Shown one piece after another: positions 39,814 to 51,192 of a stretch of DNA of 64,000 nt. Position 1 is the first letter of the stretch, and every line of letters starts with the position of its first letter. The notes under the pieces were generated by a model. That model was not told where the DNA came from, did not search any database, and saw only the letters and a list, made by a program, of their open reading frames with translations. Position numbers and translations under genes: made by a program. Source of the stretch: Stenotrophomonas sp. WZN-1 (GTDB lineage: Bacteria; Pseudomonadota; Gammaproteobacteria; Xanthomonadales; Xanthomonadaceae); the NCBI RefSeq assembly GCF_002192255.1, contig NZ_CP021768.1, positions 3,366,001-3,430,000 on the forward strand, given 5' to 3'.

Positions 39814-42800
39814 GGGCGATCCCCAGCAGGTCGTACACGTTACGCATCAGGTCCAGTTCCTGGTACGGCTTGCCCAGATAACGCTGGACACCGATCTCGA
39901 AGGCGCGCTGGCGGTGCTTGTCGCCGCTGCGCGAGGTGATCATCACGATCGGCACATCCTTGTAGCGCGGGTCGGCGCGCATCGCGGTGGCCAGCTCGTA
40001 GCCATCCATGCGTGGCATCTCGATATCCAGCAGCATCAGGTCCGGCACGCGCTCTTCCAGCCGCTCCAGCGCTTCCACGCCATCGCGGGCAACACTGACT
40101 TCGAAGTTGTGACGTTCGAGGATGCGGCCGGTCACCTTGCGCATGGTCAGCGAGTCATCGACCACCATCACCAGCGGCACCTGGCGTTCGTCGCGCGGCG
40201 CATTGGCCAGCACCGGTGCGGTCGGATTGGCCAGGAAACGGCGCACCAGCGGCGCGACGTCCAGGATCACCACCACGCGGCCATCGCCGGTGATGGTGGC
40301 ACCGTAGATGCCCGGTACCGATGCGATCTGCAAGCCGACCGGCTTGACCACGATTTCGCGGTTGCCCAGCACCTGGTCGATCGCCACGGCAGCGCGCAGG
40401 TCACCGGCACGCACCAGCAGCAGCGGCACCTGGTCCTGGCCATCGGCACGTGCCGGGGCCTGCCCGACCAGGCTGCCGAGGTCATACAGCGGATAGTCTT
40501 CGCCGCTGTAGCGGTAGCTGCTGTCGGCGGCCTCGAAGCGCTCGCGCGACAGGCGGCCGATACCACTGACCGAGGCCACCGGCACGGCAAAGGTGGTTTC
40601 GCCGATCTGCACGAACACCGCCTGGGTGACGGCCAGCGTCTGCGGCAGGCGCAGGGTGAAGCGCACGCCCTGGCCACGCACCGACTGGATGTCGACCGAG
40701 CCGCCGAGCTGGCGCACTTCGTTGCGCACCACGTCCATGCCCACACCGCGACCGGCCAGCTGGCTGACCTGGTCGGCGGTCGAGAAACCGGAGGCGAAGA
40801 TCAGGTTGTCCAGTTCCTGCTCGTTCGGCTGCGCGTCGGCGGCCAGCAGGCCACGATCGATGGCGCGGCGGCGGATCGCTTCACGGTCCAGACCGGCACC
40901 GTCATCGGCCACTTCCAGCACGATTTCCGAGCCTTCACGGTGCAGGCGGATGGCGACTTCGCCCTCTTCCGGCTTGCCGGCGGCACGACGCTGTTCCGGC
41001 GCTTCCAGGCCGTGGGCCACGGAGTTGCGCAGCATGTGCTCCAGCGGCGCGACCATGCGGTCGAGGACGTTGCGGTCCAGTTCGCCGTGGGTGCCTTCCA
41101 GGGTCAGGTGCACCTGCTTGCCGGTATCCATGCCGGACTGGCGGACCACGCGGCGCAGGCGCGGCACCAGGCCATCGAACGGCACCATGCGCGCGCGCAT
41201 CAGGCCGTCCTGCAGCTCGGAGCTGACGCGCGACTGCTGTTGCAGCAGCGAGTCGTACTGGCGCGACAGGTCGTCGAGCACGCCCTGCAGGCCCCCGAGA
41301 TCGGCCGCCGACTCGTTCAGCGCGCGGCTGAGCTGCTGCAGGGTGGAGAAGCGGTCCAGTTCCAGCGGATCGAACTTCTGATCGGCCTGGTCCTGCTCAC
41401 GCTGGTAGCGGGCGACGATCTGCGCTTCGGTTTCCAGGTCGAGGCGGCGCAGCTGGTCGCGCAGTCGTGCATTGGTGCGCTCCAGTTCGCCCATCGCACC
41501 GCGGAAGGCGCCGAGCTGCTGTTCCAAGCGCGAGCGGTAGATCGCCACTTCACCGGCATGGTTGACCAGGCGGTCGAGCAGATCCGCGCGCACGCGCACC
41601 TGTTCCTGCTGCGGGCGCGCCAGCGGGTCTTCATCGACCACGCCTTCGGCCGGCAGCGGTGCCGACAACGGCGCATCGAGCAGTGCCGGCGCCGGGCTGG
41701 CGACCGGTGCCGACGCGGCTTCTGCGACGTTCGCCACGTTGGCGGCCGCTGCCGCGGCTGCCGCCGCAGCGGCGATATCGGTCGTGGTACGCACTTCGAA
41801 CGCGTCGACCAGATCCTGCGCCGGTTCCACCACGCGGTGGTCACCGGTGCGGGTCAGCAGCTGGTGCAGGCGATCGAATCCGCGTTCCAGCAACTGCACA
41901 TCGCGGCGTTCGATCTCGGTGCGACCGGCGGCGACGGCTTCCAGCAACGATTCGATGCTGTGGCCGAGATCGCCGATGGCGTTGATGCCGGCCATGCGTG
42001 CACCACCCTTCAGGGTGTGCAGGTCACGCTGCAGGCCGGCCAGCACCTCGCGGTCCTGCGGTGCATCACGCAGCTCGCTGATCAGGCCATCGCAGTGGTC
42101 GAGCAGGTCCTTGCCTTCCTCGACGAAGATGTCGACCAGCTCGCGATCGTAGACGCTGAAGTCGAGCGCATCGGCCCTGTCTTCCGGCACCGGGATGGCA
42201 TGGACGTCAGGTGCCACGGTTTCAGGCACGTCGGCTTCAGGCACGCCGATTGCTGCGGCATCCGGCACGGCAACCGCATTGACGTCGGCGGCTTCGGCTT
42301 CGGCGTGGACATCCGCCTGGCCCGGCGCGTCTTCCAGTTCGAAGAAGCGCACCGGTTCGGCGGTGGCGGGCGCAGCGGCCTCCGCGATCTCCTCATTCAC
42401 CGTCGCCGGGGACGGCTGATCGGCGCTCTCTCCTTCACCGATCGCCGCCTCCCCGCCGACGTCCGCATCCTCGGCAAAGGCTTCCGCCTCGCCCGGCGCG
42501 AGTTCGCTGGCCTGCAGGCCGAGCACGGGCCATTGCCCGTCGTCGGCCAGGGGCTGCTCTTCGTCGATCACGTGCAGGCCGGCCTCGAGCGCGGCTTCCA
42601 GCGAGACCGGTTCTGCAAACCCCGGCGCAGCCATTTCATCCTGCAGGCTCGACAGCTCGCTGTCGAGCGGCAGTGCAGCAGGCATTTCGAACGCCACGGC
42701 ATCAGCGACGTACGCGTGATCGACCGATGGCGCATTCAGGTCAGATGCGACGGCTTCGACAGCAGCCGGGATCTCTTCGGCGTCGCGGTCGTCGACCGGC

Positions 42801-45800
42801 AGCGCACTGGCATCCAGGTATGGCGACAGATCATCTACGACGGTCAAACCGGCATCGTCGGACAACGGCGGCACGCCTTCGGACTCCGCCTCGACGCCGG
42901 CTACGGCAACGCCTGGCACATCGTCGGCCACCTGGATCGATTCGACCACCGACGGCCATCCGGCATCGAAGTAGCGCGAAAGATCGTCGCTGGCGGTCAG
43001 CTCACCGACCTCCAGCCCGGCCTCGATCGCCACGTCGGCGACCGGGGCTTGCGCAGCATCGGCATGTACCTCCGGTTCCTGCTCCGGTGCCACAAACGAA
43101 AGCGGCACGGCATCGGTTCCGGACGCAATGGCCGTCGATGCGTCCACATCCGATTCCGCTGCGGGTTCGTCATCCAACGCCAGGTCGTCTTCTTCGTCTT
43201 CCAGGCCTGCCATCGGCCAGCGCGCTTCCGGCAGCGCGCCGGCCAGCGCCTGCAGACGCTGTGCCAGTACCTGTTGCGGCGCAATGCGCGGCTGTTCGGC
43301 CTGCAATGCTTCCATGGTGGCGGTGATCGCCTGCGCGGTCGCATCCAGGGCGGCCACGCCTTCATCACCCGGTACCACCTCGGCGGCCAGTGCACGCTTG
43401 ATGTAAGACTCGGCGCCGCCGGTCACAGCCGTGATCTCGGGCACTTCGGTCATCGCGAAGGCGCCGTTCATGGTATGCACCGCACGCAGCAGTGCATCGC
43501 TGACCGGTTGCGGTGCCTGCTGTGCCGAACGCAGCCAGTCCTGCAGGGTGGCCTGGTGGACTTCCACCTCGGCCTCGAGAATCTCGCGCAGCACGCTGTC
43601 GATGTTCGCCGGCGTGCCGGCGACTTCGGCCTCCACGGCGGCATCGGTCGGCGCCGAAGCGGCGGACTCGGCGTCGAGAATGCGGCTGATCTCGTCTTCA
43701 CCGTCGGCTTCGGCAACCGGTACAACCGGCGCGCCCGCACCCGGCAGCGGTACGTAGTAGGTTTCCTCGCCTGCACCGACACGATCGGCAATGGCCTGCA
43801 TGGCCTGCAGGTCGACGCTGATGCGCTGGCCGTGGCGCAGCGCTGCGTTCAGCTGTGGCAGCGCCGCATGTGCGTTGTCGACCATCGCCAGCACCGCCGG
43901 CGACGCGGCGCGGCTGCCATCCAGCACGCGGTTGAGCATGCCTTCGATTTTCCACGCGAACTCGCCCAGCGTGCGTGCGCCCACCAGGCGGCCACTGCCC
44001 TTCAGGGTATGGAAGATGCGGCGGATCGGACGCAGCCGGTCCATGTTGTCCGGCTGCATGCGCCACGCCGGCAGCAGCGTGCCGAGATTGGCCAGCTCGT
44101 CGTCAAACTCTTCCAGGAACACCTCGCGGATGTCCTCGTCGATGTTCTCGGCGTCGTCGTCGAAGCCGGCGTCGAAGCCCGCATTCGCGTCGGCATTGGC
44201 GTCGGCGTCGGTCGCAACCATCGCCTCCGGTGCCGCCGCAGCGGGCATCGCCTGCGGATTGAAGCCGGCAGCGGCTGCACTCAGCTCGGCAAAGAACTGG
44301 GCATCGGCCTCGCTGAAATCGATCGGCGCGATGGTGTCGATATCGATCATCGACACGGCCGGTGCCGAGGTTTCCGCTGCCTGGGCGGGTGCTTCGATCG
44401 ACGGCGGTGTGATCGACGATGCCGGCAGGTCATCCGGAGCCTCACCCACATCCACCTCGACCTCTGCCGCTGGCGATGCATCGGCCGGCGGCGGCGCCAC
44501 GGCGTCCACGATCTCCAGCGACGGATGCAACCCGGCGTCATCGTCCAGCGACAGCGTTTCCATCGCATGCAGCGACAGCACGTCGTCAGCGTTGTCCAAT
44601 GCATCGGCGTCGAAGCGGAACACCACGTCGTCGGCCTCGGCAACCGCATCCTGCTCGGCCGCCACCGGATCGAACACCGGTGCAGCATCGAATCCGGTCG
44701 CGGACGAAACCACGGCGTCCGTCGTCTCGTCGATCGCAGGCGCTGCGCTTTCCTCAAGCACCTGCGGCGCCTCGGACAGCGACCACTGCGGTGCATCGGA
44801 GTGACCGCTGTCAGCCAGCTCGAAGCTGACTGGATCGAAACTGGCGAAGGTCGGGCTGCGCTCGTCATCGGCAGGCGCGACCGCGTCGGCCTCCGGATGG
44901 AACGGCGCCAGCTCCCATTGTGGGACATCCGGCGCAGGTGCGCTGGACGCCGCAAAGACCAGCGCTGCCTCCGCATCATCGTGCGTCGGCAACGGCGAGG
45001 CATCGGTATCAGCCGTGCTGGCAGCCACGGCTGCGACAGTGCCCAGTGCGCCGAACATCAGGCGGTTGTCGGACACCATCGGCGCCGGCGTGGCCGGCGG
45101 CGGATCAAAGGTGAAGTCCGGCAGCGGCACCGGCACGTCGCCGGCGGCGGGCGCGGCAGACTGCACCGGAATCTCGATGCGCTCCGGCTGCAGCGGTTCG
45201 GCCTGCAGGGTGACCGGCTCCGGTTCGACCGGCAGTACCGCCAGCGCTTCCGGCGCGACGGCATTGCGCTCGGGCAGCGGCCAGTAGCGCAGTGCCTCGA
45301 GGCTGCTGCGGGTGATTTCGAGGATATCTTCGCGGCCCGGGCGGCGGTCGCGCAGGGCTTCCAGGTAGTACTCCAGGCTGGCCATGGCATCGGCCAGGGT
45401 GTCCAGCTGGCGGCCGCTGGGCACGCGCTGGCGGCCGATCAGTTCGGCCTCGATGTATTGCTGTACGCCACGCAGGTAATCGGCGGCGGTGCCCAGGTCG
45501 AGCATTCGCAGCGCGCCGGACACATCGCCCAGCAGGCGCGGCACGTCCTGCAGCTCGGCATGGTTCCAGCTGGTTTCGATGAAGGCGACGAAATGCTCGC
45601 GGGCGGCGGCGAAGTTGGCGATGGCTTCATGGGCCAGCACTTCCACCGTGCGCCGGTTCTCGACCGCGCTCGGGTCGTCCTCGCCACTGCCGCCGGCGCC
45701 CAGATGGGCGACCTGGTCGTCCAACGAGGCATCGACGTACAGCAGTGCACCGGCAATATCCAGCAGCAGGTTCTCGTCGATCTGCTGACGGCCCTCGACC

Positions 45801-46513
45801 ACGCCACGCAGCGCGTCGCGCTGCTGCACGACGACGCCGCGGGCCACGCCCAGGCCCATCATGCCCAGCGTATCGGCCACGGCGCCAAGCTCGTTGGCCT
45901 GGGTCTGCAGCTGTTCCGGCGCACCGCCGGTGCGCAGGTGCAGGTCAAGCGCATCCTTGATACGCAGCAGTTCTTCCTTCACCGCGCTGCCGACCGTATC
46001 GAGCAGCTCGCGGTTGCGCCCGCTCAGGCTGCCACGAGCATGGTCCAGCTCGGCCTCGGTGGCGGTGACGCTGTCCGGCGCAAAGGCCAGCAGCACGCTG
46101 TCAGTGACGCCCTCTTCGCCACGCGACGCGCGGATCTCGTTGAGCAGCGGCATCAGCACGATCGGAATGTCGCGATGGCCGTTCTGCAGGCGTTCCAGAT
46201 AGTCCGGCAGCAGCACGCTGCCGCGCATCAGGGTCGCGCAGGCCTCATCACGGTCGGTCACGCGGCCGGCGCCGATGGCGTTGGCGAGCTGCTCCAGTTC
46301 CTCGGCCACCATCGCCGGGGCATACAGCTCGACCATGCGCAGGGTGCCCTGCACCTGGTGCAGGTAGCCGGCACAGATGCGCATGCGGCTGGCATCGGTC
46401 GGATCTTCCGCGTAGTACTCGACCTCGTTGCGCACCTGGCGCAGGGTCTCGTCCAGCTCGGGCTTGACCCAACCCAGCGCTGCATGGCTCATCGCATCGC
46501 GCAGACTGCTCAT
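39800..46513 (-). CDS. chpA: Pil-Chp hybrid histidine kinase (PilL/ChpA)
   Basis: A 2237-residue CheA-type hybrid kinase controlling type IV pili. N-terminal helical regions (about 1-350) contain Hpt-like bundles. Clear Hpt sites follow at about residues 836 (HTLKGSGRL), 1012 (VHTMNGAFAM) and 1498 (LHTLKGGARM), separated by long acidic Ala/Asp/Glu-rich linkers. Then come the dimerisation helices (about 1656, NHAGEVAIYRS), the ATPase with N-box EHMLRNSVAHGLE (about 1826) and GRGVGMDVV (about 1926), a CheW domain (from about 1966), and a C-terminal receiver with Asp near 2162 (LLDIEMPRMDGYE). The ATG at 46513 (MSSLRDAM) begins the conserved sequence. Confidence 0.93.
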   Translation of the reverse strand: MSSLRDAMSHAALGWVKPELDETLRQVRNEVEYYAEDPTDASRMRICAGYLHQVQGTLRMVELYAPAMVAEELEQLANAIGAGRVTDRDEACATLMRGSVLLPDYLERLQNGHRDIPIVLMPLLNEIRASRGEEGVTDSVLLAFAPDSVTATEAELDHARGSLSGRNRELLDTVGSAVKEELLRIKDALDLHLRTGGAPEQLQTQANELGAVADTLGMMGLGVARGVVVQQRDALRGVVEGRQQIDENLLLDIAGALLYVDASLDDQVAHLGAGGSGEDDPSAVENRRTVEVLAHEAIANFAAAREHFVAFIETSWNHAELQDVPRLLGDVSGALRMLDLGTAADYLRGVQQYIEAELIGRQRVPSGRQLDTLADAMASLEYYLEALRDRRPGREDILEITRSSLEALRYWPLPERNAVAPEALAVLPVEPEPVTLQAEPLQPERIEIPVQSAAPAAGDVPVPLPDFTFDPPPATPAPMVSDNRLMFGALGTVAAVAASTADTDASPLPTHDDAEAALVFAASSAPAPDVPQWELAPFHPEADAVAPADDERSPTFASFDPVSFELADSGHSDAPQWSLSEAPQVLEESAAPAIDETTDAVVSSATGFDAAPVFDPVAAEQDAVAEADDVVFRFDADALDNADDVLSLHAMETLSLDDDAGLHPSLEIVDAVAPPPADASPAAEVEVDVGEAPDDLPASSITPPSIEAPAQAAETSAPAVSMIDIDTIAPIDFSEADAQFFAELSAAAAGFNPQAMPAAAAPEAMVATDADANADANAGFDAGFDDDAENIDEDIREVFLEEFDDELANLGTLLPAWRMQPDNMDRLRPIRRIFHTLKGSGRLVGARTLGEFAWKIEGMLNRVLDGSRAASPAVLAMVDNAHAALPQLNAALRHGQRISVDLQAMQAIADRVGAGEETYYVPLPGAGAPVVPVAEADGEDEISRILDAESAASAPTDAAVEAEVAGTPANIDSVLREILEAEVEVHQATLQDWLRSAQQAPQPVSDALLRAVHTMNGAFAMTEVPEITAVTGGAESYIKRALAAEVVPGDEGVAALDATAQAITATMEALQAEQPRIAPQQVLAQRLQALAGALPEARWPMAGLEDEEDDLALDDEPAAESDVDASTAIASGTDAVPLSFVAPEQEPEVHADAAQAPVADVAIEAGLEVGELTASDDLSRYFDAGWPSVVESIQVADDVPGVAVAGVEAESEGVPPLSDDAGLTVVDDLSPYLDASALPVDDRDAEEIPAAVEAVASDLNAPSVDHAYVADAVAFEMPAALPLDSELSSLQDEMAAPGFAEPVSLEAALEAGLHVIDEEQPLADDGQWPVLGLQASELAPGEAEAFAEDADVGGEAAIGEGESADQPSPATVNEEIAEAAAPATAEPVRFFELEDAPGQADVHAEAEAADVNAVAVPDAAAIGVPEADVPETVAPDVHAIPVPEDRADALDFSVYDRELVDIFVEEGKDLLDHCDGLISELRDAPQDREVLAGLQRDLHTLKGGARMAGINAIGDLGHSIESLLEAVAAGRTEIERRDVQLLERGFDRLHQLLTRTGDHRVVEPAQDLVDAFEVRTTTDIAAAAAAAAAAANVANVAEAASAPVASPAPALLDAPLSAPLPAEGVVDEDPLARPQQEQVRVRADLLDRLVNHAGEVAIYRSRLEQQLGAFRGAMGELERTNARLRDQLRRLDLETEAQIVARYQREQDQADQKFDPLELDRFSTLQQLSRALNESAADLGGLQGVLDDLSRQYDSLLQQQSRVSSELQDGLMRARMVPFDGLVPRLRRVVRQSGMDTGKQVHLTLEGTHGELDRNVLDRMVAPLEHMLRNSVAHGLEAPEQRRAAGKPEEGEVAIRLHREGSEIVLEVADDGAGLDREAIRRRAIDRGLLAADAQPNEQELDNLIFASGFSTADQVSQLAGRGVGMDVVRNEVRQLGGSVDIQSVRGQGVRFTLRLPQTLAVTQAVFVQIGETTFAVPVASVSGIGRLSRERFEAADSSYRYSGEDYPLYDLGSLVGQAPARADGQDQVPLLLVRAGDLRAAVAIDQVLGNREIVVKPVGLQIASVPGIYGATITGDGRVVVILDVAPLVRRFLANPTAPVLANAPRDERQVPLVMVVDDSLTMRKVTGRILERHNFEVSVARDGVEALERLEERVPDLMLLDIEMPRMDGYELATAMRADPRYKDVPIVMITSRSGDKHRQRAFEIGVQRYLGKPYQELDLMRNVYDLLGIARVRE

Positions 46514-46613
46514 GGACGCGCTCCGTTCGCCGCCGCGCGGAAGCCGCGCGAGTTCTGGCGTGGGGAATGGAAATGCTTCATCGACTGGTTCCTTGCTCGC
46601 CGCCCTGCCCGCG

Positions 46614-48650
46614 TCACGCCGGCAGCTTGAAGTCGGCGACCGAACGGCGCAGGTCCGCCGCCAGCTGCGCGAGGTGGCCGATCGACTCTGCCGTCTGCCC
46701 TGCACCCTGCGAAGTCTGGCCGGTGATCTGCCGGATCACGCCCATCGTGCGGGTGATGTCCGAGGCGGCGGCCGACTGCTGCTGGGCGGCGATGGAGATG
46801 TTCTTGATGAGGGTGTTCAGGGCGTTGGACACGCGCTCGATCTCGGTCAGCGCGGTACCGGCGTCCTCGGCCAGGCGCGCACCGGACACCACTTCGGCCG
46901 TGGTCTGCTCCATCGAGGTAACCGCTTCGTTGGTGTCGGCCTGAATGGCCTGGACCAGGTTTTCGATGCGTCGGGTCGCGCCCGAGGTACGTTCTGCCAG
47001 GCGCTGCACTTCGTCGGCCACGACCGCGAAACCGCGGCCCGCTTCACCGGCCGACGCCGCCTGCACCGCCGCGTTCAACGCCAGGATGTTGGTCTGCTCG
47101 GAAATGTCGTTGATCAGTTCCACGATCGAGCCGATTTCCTGCGACGACTCGCCCAGGCGCTTGATGCGCTTGGAGGTTTCCTGGATCTGGTCACGGATCT
47201 GGTCCATGCCCTGGATGGTTTCGCGCACCACGCCGGCACCTTCGGCGGCGATCACCACCGAACGTTGTGCCACGTCGGCCGACTCGGCCGAGTTGCGCGA
47301 CACCTGCTCGATGCTCGCCGCGATTTCGCCGATGCGGTCCGAGGCCGAGGTGATCTGGTTGGCCTGGTGGCCCGCCGCCTCTGCCAGCTGCATGGCGGTG
47401 GCCTGCGTTTCCTGGGTGGACATCGCGACCTTGGCCGAGGTGTCGTTGATGGTGGTCACCAGGTGGCGCAGCTCGTCGACGGCGTAGTTGATCGCGTCGG
47501 CGATCGCGCCGGTCATGTCCTCGGTCACCGAGGCCTTCACCGTCAGGTCGCCCTCACCGAGCGAGGAGATTTCGTCCAGCAGCCGCATGATCGCCTGCTG
47601 GTTGCGGCTGTTGAATTCCACCTGGGTCTGGTAGCGCAGTTCCTGCTCCCGCGAGCGGCTGCGCACGTTGGTGGAGACGAAGCCGATGATCGCGATCAGC
47701 GACAGCGCACCGGACACCACGCCGATCCAGAAATTCGGGAACAGGCGAGTGTCGGACACCGAGCCGAACGAGGAGAACGCGTCGAACAGCTTGCGGCTGT
47801 CATCCAGCATGTGGGCCGAGCCCTGGCCCAGCGCGGTGGCGGCGGACTGCGCCGCGAACAGCTGGCGCGAGCTGGCCAGGATCGCGTCGGCGTCCTGCTT
47901 CATCGCTTCCCACTTCTGCTGCGACTGCTCCAGCGCGGCCACGGCGGCGGCACCGCGCACGGCGGTGATGCCCAGTTCCTCGTTGCCGTTGCGCAGGCCG
48001 TCGAGCACCTGCGAGAACACGGTGATGTCACGCGCCAGTGCATCGCCGGAGGTCGCCGCGGCGCTGCCACCGGCACGCATTTCGGTCACGCGGCGGGCCA
48101 TCGAACCGGCTACCACGACCTGCTGCAGTGCGCTGTACACCTGCGACGACGGCGCGCCGGAGGCGGACATCGCGCGCACCAGCTCGTTCAGCTGGGCCTG
48201 CAGGCCCGGCACCGCACCGGTGAAGTTGTTGGCATTGCCGGCCAGCGCCAGCACGGCCGGCTCACTGGCCACCAGCTGCCCGGCCTGCTTGCCCAGCGGC
48301 GCCCAGGTCTCGCCCAGGGTGGCGATGGCACCGGACACGCCCGGCTCCTTGCCATAGCGGCCCTGCAGCGTCGACACGTTCTGTTCGATCGCGTTGCGGG
48401 TGGCCTTGAAGGCGGTGAAGGCCTGGGCGTTGCCGCCGACCGCGTCACGTCCCTGGTTGGCCAGCTGCTGTGACAGCACCTGCAGGTCGGCGGCCTTGGA
48501 GCCGGCGTCGGCAAGGCGGCTGCCCTGCCAGGTGGCGACGCCGGTGTTGACGCCGAACAGGATCATCGATGCCAGCAGCAGGAACAGCCAGAGGTTGCTG
48601 CCGCCCAGCCGCAGCTTGCCGGTCTTGGTGGCGTCCGAAGCAGTACTCAT
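46614..48650 (-). CDS. pilJ: type IV pilus chemoreceptor PilJ
   Basis: A 678-residue methyl-accepting chemotaxis-type receptor. One N-terminal membrane helix (about 20-42) and a second near residues 305-330 flank a periplasmic PilJ sensor region. A HAMP-like segment and a long signalling coiled coil follow, with the hairpin tip [20 protein letters not shown]. The C-terminus lacks an NWETF-type tether. It feeds signals to ChpA through PilI. chpA starts 101 bases downstream; no methyltransferase gene (pilK) lies between them. Confidence 0.93.
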   Translation of the reverse strand: MSTASDATKTGKLRLGGSNLWLFLLLASMILFGVNTGVATWQGSRLADAGSKAADLQVLSQQLANQGRDAVGGNAQAFTAFKATRNAIEQNVSTLQGRYGKEPGVSGAIATLGETWAPLGKQAGQLVASEPAVLALAGNANNFTGAVPGLQAQLNELVRAMSASGAPSSQVYSALQQVVVAGSMARRVTEMRAGGSAAATSGDALARDITVFSQVLDGLRNGNEELGITAVRGAAAVAALEQSQQKWEAMKQDADAILASSRQLFAAQSAATALGQGSAHMLDDSRKLFDAFSSFGSVSDTRLFPNFWIGVVSGALSLIAIIGFVSTNVRSRSREQELRYQTQVEFNSRNQQAIMRLLDEISSLGEGDLTVKASVTEDMTGAIADAINYAVDELRHLVTTINDTSAKVAMSTQETQATAMQLAEAAGHQANQITSASDRIGEIAASIEQVSRNSAESADVAQRSVVIAAEGAGVVRETIQGMDQIRDQIQETSKRIKRLGESSQEIGSIVELINDISEQTNILALNAAVQAASAGEAGRGFAVVADEVQRLAERTSGATRRIENLVQAIQADTNEAVTSMEQTTAEVVSGARLAEDAGTALTEIERVSNALNTLIKNISIAAQQQSAAASDITRTMGVIRQITGQTSQGAGQTAESIGHLAQLAADLRRSVADFKLPA

Positions 48651-48691
48651 CGTTCAACCTCGATCTTCAATGCAGGGGGCGATGCCCGGCC

Positions 48692-49222
48692 TCAGGCCGC
48701 GGCTTGCCGGAATTCAGGGGTGCGCGACAGCAGCGAGAGCGAGAACACGCCCCAGTCATGGCCGTCGGCATGGAAGGCACGGTCAACGAAATGGCCGTAG
48801 CGACCTTCGGCCAGGGTGCCGGCCTCGATCTGCTGGTCCAGCTCGAAGCTGCGCTGGCCGAACAGTTCATCGATGGTCAGTGCGACGTCGCCGCCGGCCT
48901 GGCGCATGATCAGCACGCGCTGGCCTTCCTGCTGCACGGTGCGCGTGCCTTCCAGGAAGTACTTCAGGTCGACCACCGGGAACAGGTTGCCGCGCAGGTT
49001 GCCCACGCCCAGCAGCCAGGGCTGCGCGCAGGGCACCGGGGTCACCGGCGGCATCGGCACGATTTCCACCACTTCGCGGAAATCGGACACCAGCCGGCGC
49101 TGGCCGACGCGGAAACCGACGCCACGCCACAGGTCCTGGGCGAACTGCCGCCCGGGCAGCTGCACCGCGTGGGCCAGGCTGCGCCGTTCGTAGGCTTCAA
49201 GGATGTCGAAGGGCGAGCGCAT
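48692..49222 (-). CDS. pilI: CheW-like adaptor PilI
   Basis: A 176-residue CheW-domain adaptor connecting PilJ to ChpA. The domain covers most of the protein, with VGVGNLRGNLFPVVDLKYF-type core strands (LLGVGNLRGNLFPVVDL) and VALTIDELFGQ. Its ATG overlaps the pilH stop by one base (TGATG). It lies between pilH and pilJ in the conserved cluster order. Confidence 0.92.
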   Translation of the reverse strand: MRSPFDILEAYERRSLAHAVQLPGRQFAQDLWRGVGFRVGQRRLVSDFREVVEIVPMPPVTPVPCAQPWLLGVGNLRGNLFPVVDLKYFLEGTRTVQQEGQRVLIMRQAGGDVALTIDELFGQRSFELDQQIEAGTLAEGRYGHFVDRAFHADGHDWGVFSLSLLSRTPEFRQAAA

Positions 49223-49584
49223 CAGGCCACCAGTTCGTTGATCCGCGCGATCAGTTCATCCTCGCGCGGCGGCTTGACGATGTAATCGGCTGCGCCCTGG
49301 CGCAGGCCCCAGGCCTTGTCGGTTTCCATCGCCTTGGTGCTGACGATGATCACCGGGATGTGCTTGATCGCTGCATCACGGGCCATTGCACGGGTGGCCT
49401 GGAACCCGCTCATGCCGGGCAGGACCACGTCCATCAGCACCAGCTGCGGCACCTGGTCGCGGACCAGCTGCAGGCCATCCTCGGCGTTGTCCGCTTCCAG
49501 CACCTCGTGGCCGGCACGGCGCAGCCACTGGGTGAACACCGCGCGGTCGGTCGGTGAATCCTCGATCAGGACGATACGAGCCAT
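49222..49584 (-). CDS. pilH: single-domain response regulator PilH
   Basis: A 120-residue receiver domain. The acidic pocket is in LIEDSPTDR, the phospho-acceptor Asp in VLMDVVLPGMSG, and the conserved Lys in DYIVKPPREDE. In the Pil-Chp pathway PilH acts with PilG as an output regulator of pilus retraction and extension. Coupled to pilI downstream and 18 bases from pilG upstream. Confidence 0.93.
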   Translation of the reverse strand: MARIVLIEDSPTDRAVFTQWLRRAGHEVLEADNAEDGLQLVRDQVPQLVLMDVVLPGMSGFQATRAMARDAAIKHIPVIIVSTKAMETDKAWGLRQGAADYIVKPPREDELIARINELVA

Positions 49585-49602
49585 TGTGCCTTTCCCCCCT
49601 GG

Positions 49603-50004
49603 TCAGGCGTTGACGTATGTGCGGATGGCACCCAGCAGTTCTTCGCGCGTGAAAGGCTTGGTCAGGTATTGCTCCGAGCCGACAATGCGCCCCCGCGCCT
49701 TGTCGAACAGACCATCCTTGGATGACAGCATGATCACCGGGGTTGCCTTGAACAGCTGGTTGCCCTTGATCAGCGCGCAGGTCTGGTAGCCATCCAGGCG
49801 CGGCATCATGATGTCGACGAAGATGATCTGCGGCTGCTGGTCTGCGATCTTGGCAAGCGCTTCGAAGCCGTCGGTGGCGGTGACCACCTCGCAGCCTTCG
49901 CGCTTGAGCAGCGTTTCCGCAGTCCTGCGGATGGTCTTCGAATCATCGATGACCATCACCCGGAGTCCTGCGAGTTCCCCGCCCGCAGTCGTGTTTTCAG
50001 TCAT
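49603..50004 (-). CDS. pilG: single-domain response regulator PilG
   Basis: A 133-residue receiver domain, the first gene of the Pil-Chp cluster. The N-terminal acidic pocket is VMVIDDSKTIRR, the phospho-acceptor Asp is in IIFVDIMMPRLDGY, and the Lys is in YLTKPFTREEL. PilG promotes pilus extension and cAMP or c-di-GMP outputs in relatives. It is divergent from gshB, the same arrangement as in Pseudomonas aeruginosa. Confidence 0.94.
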   Translation of the reverse strand: MTENTTAGGELAGLRVMVIDDSKTIRRTAETLLKREGCEVVTATDGFEALAKIADQQPQIIFVDIMMPRLDGYQTCALIKGNQLFKATPVIMLSSKDGLFDKARGRIVGSEQYLTKPFTREELLGAIRTYVNA

Positions 50005-50059
50005 TGCCTATCCCCAAGCGCACGGCCCAATCTCTGGCGGGAGCCGCTGCGAAAGCGTA

Positions 50060-50089
50060 TCTATATCGCACTTTCCGCGCCCGCTTCAA
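50060..50089 (-). promoter_or_regulatory. promoter of the Pil-Chp cluster
   Basis: On the minus strand, TTGAAG (50084-50089), an 18-base spacer and TATAGA (50060-50065), within an A/T-rich GATATAGATA patch. It lies about 56 bases upstream of the pilG ATG. Confidence 0.5.
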
Positions 50090-50244
50090 GGCCGGCTTAC
50101 CGCGCAGGGGGTGGCGCCCGGCTGAACGTGACCGGGTTCGCAATGACTGCGCCGCCGGCAGGCGGACGCTGCGTTGCAGTACGGCGGGGAGGCGCGCGGC
50201 CGGCGTTGCCGCTACCATCAACGCCTTGCCTGACAGGTGCGCCC

Positions 50245-51191
<947 letters not shown>

Positions 51192-51192
<1 letters not shown>

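Noticed and set aside
39485..46630. A 2381-codon open frame antisense to chpA
   Set aside because: It is the complement of a clearly coding gene with strong GC third-position bias, which removes stops on the opposite strand; its translation has no family resemblance and is rich in His/Arg/Gln.
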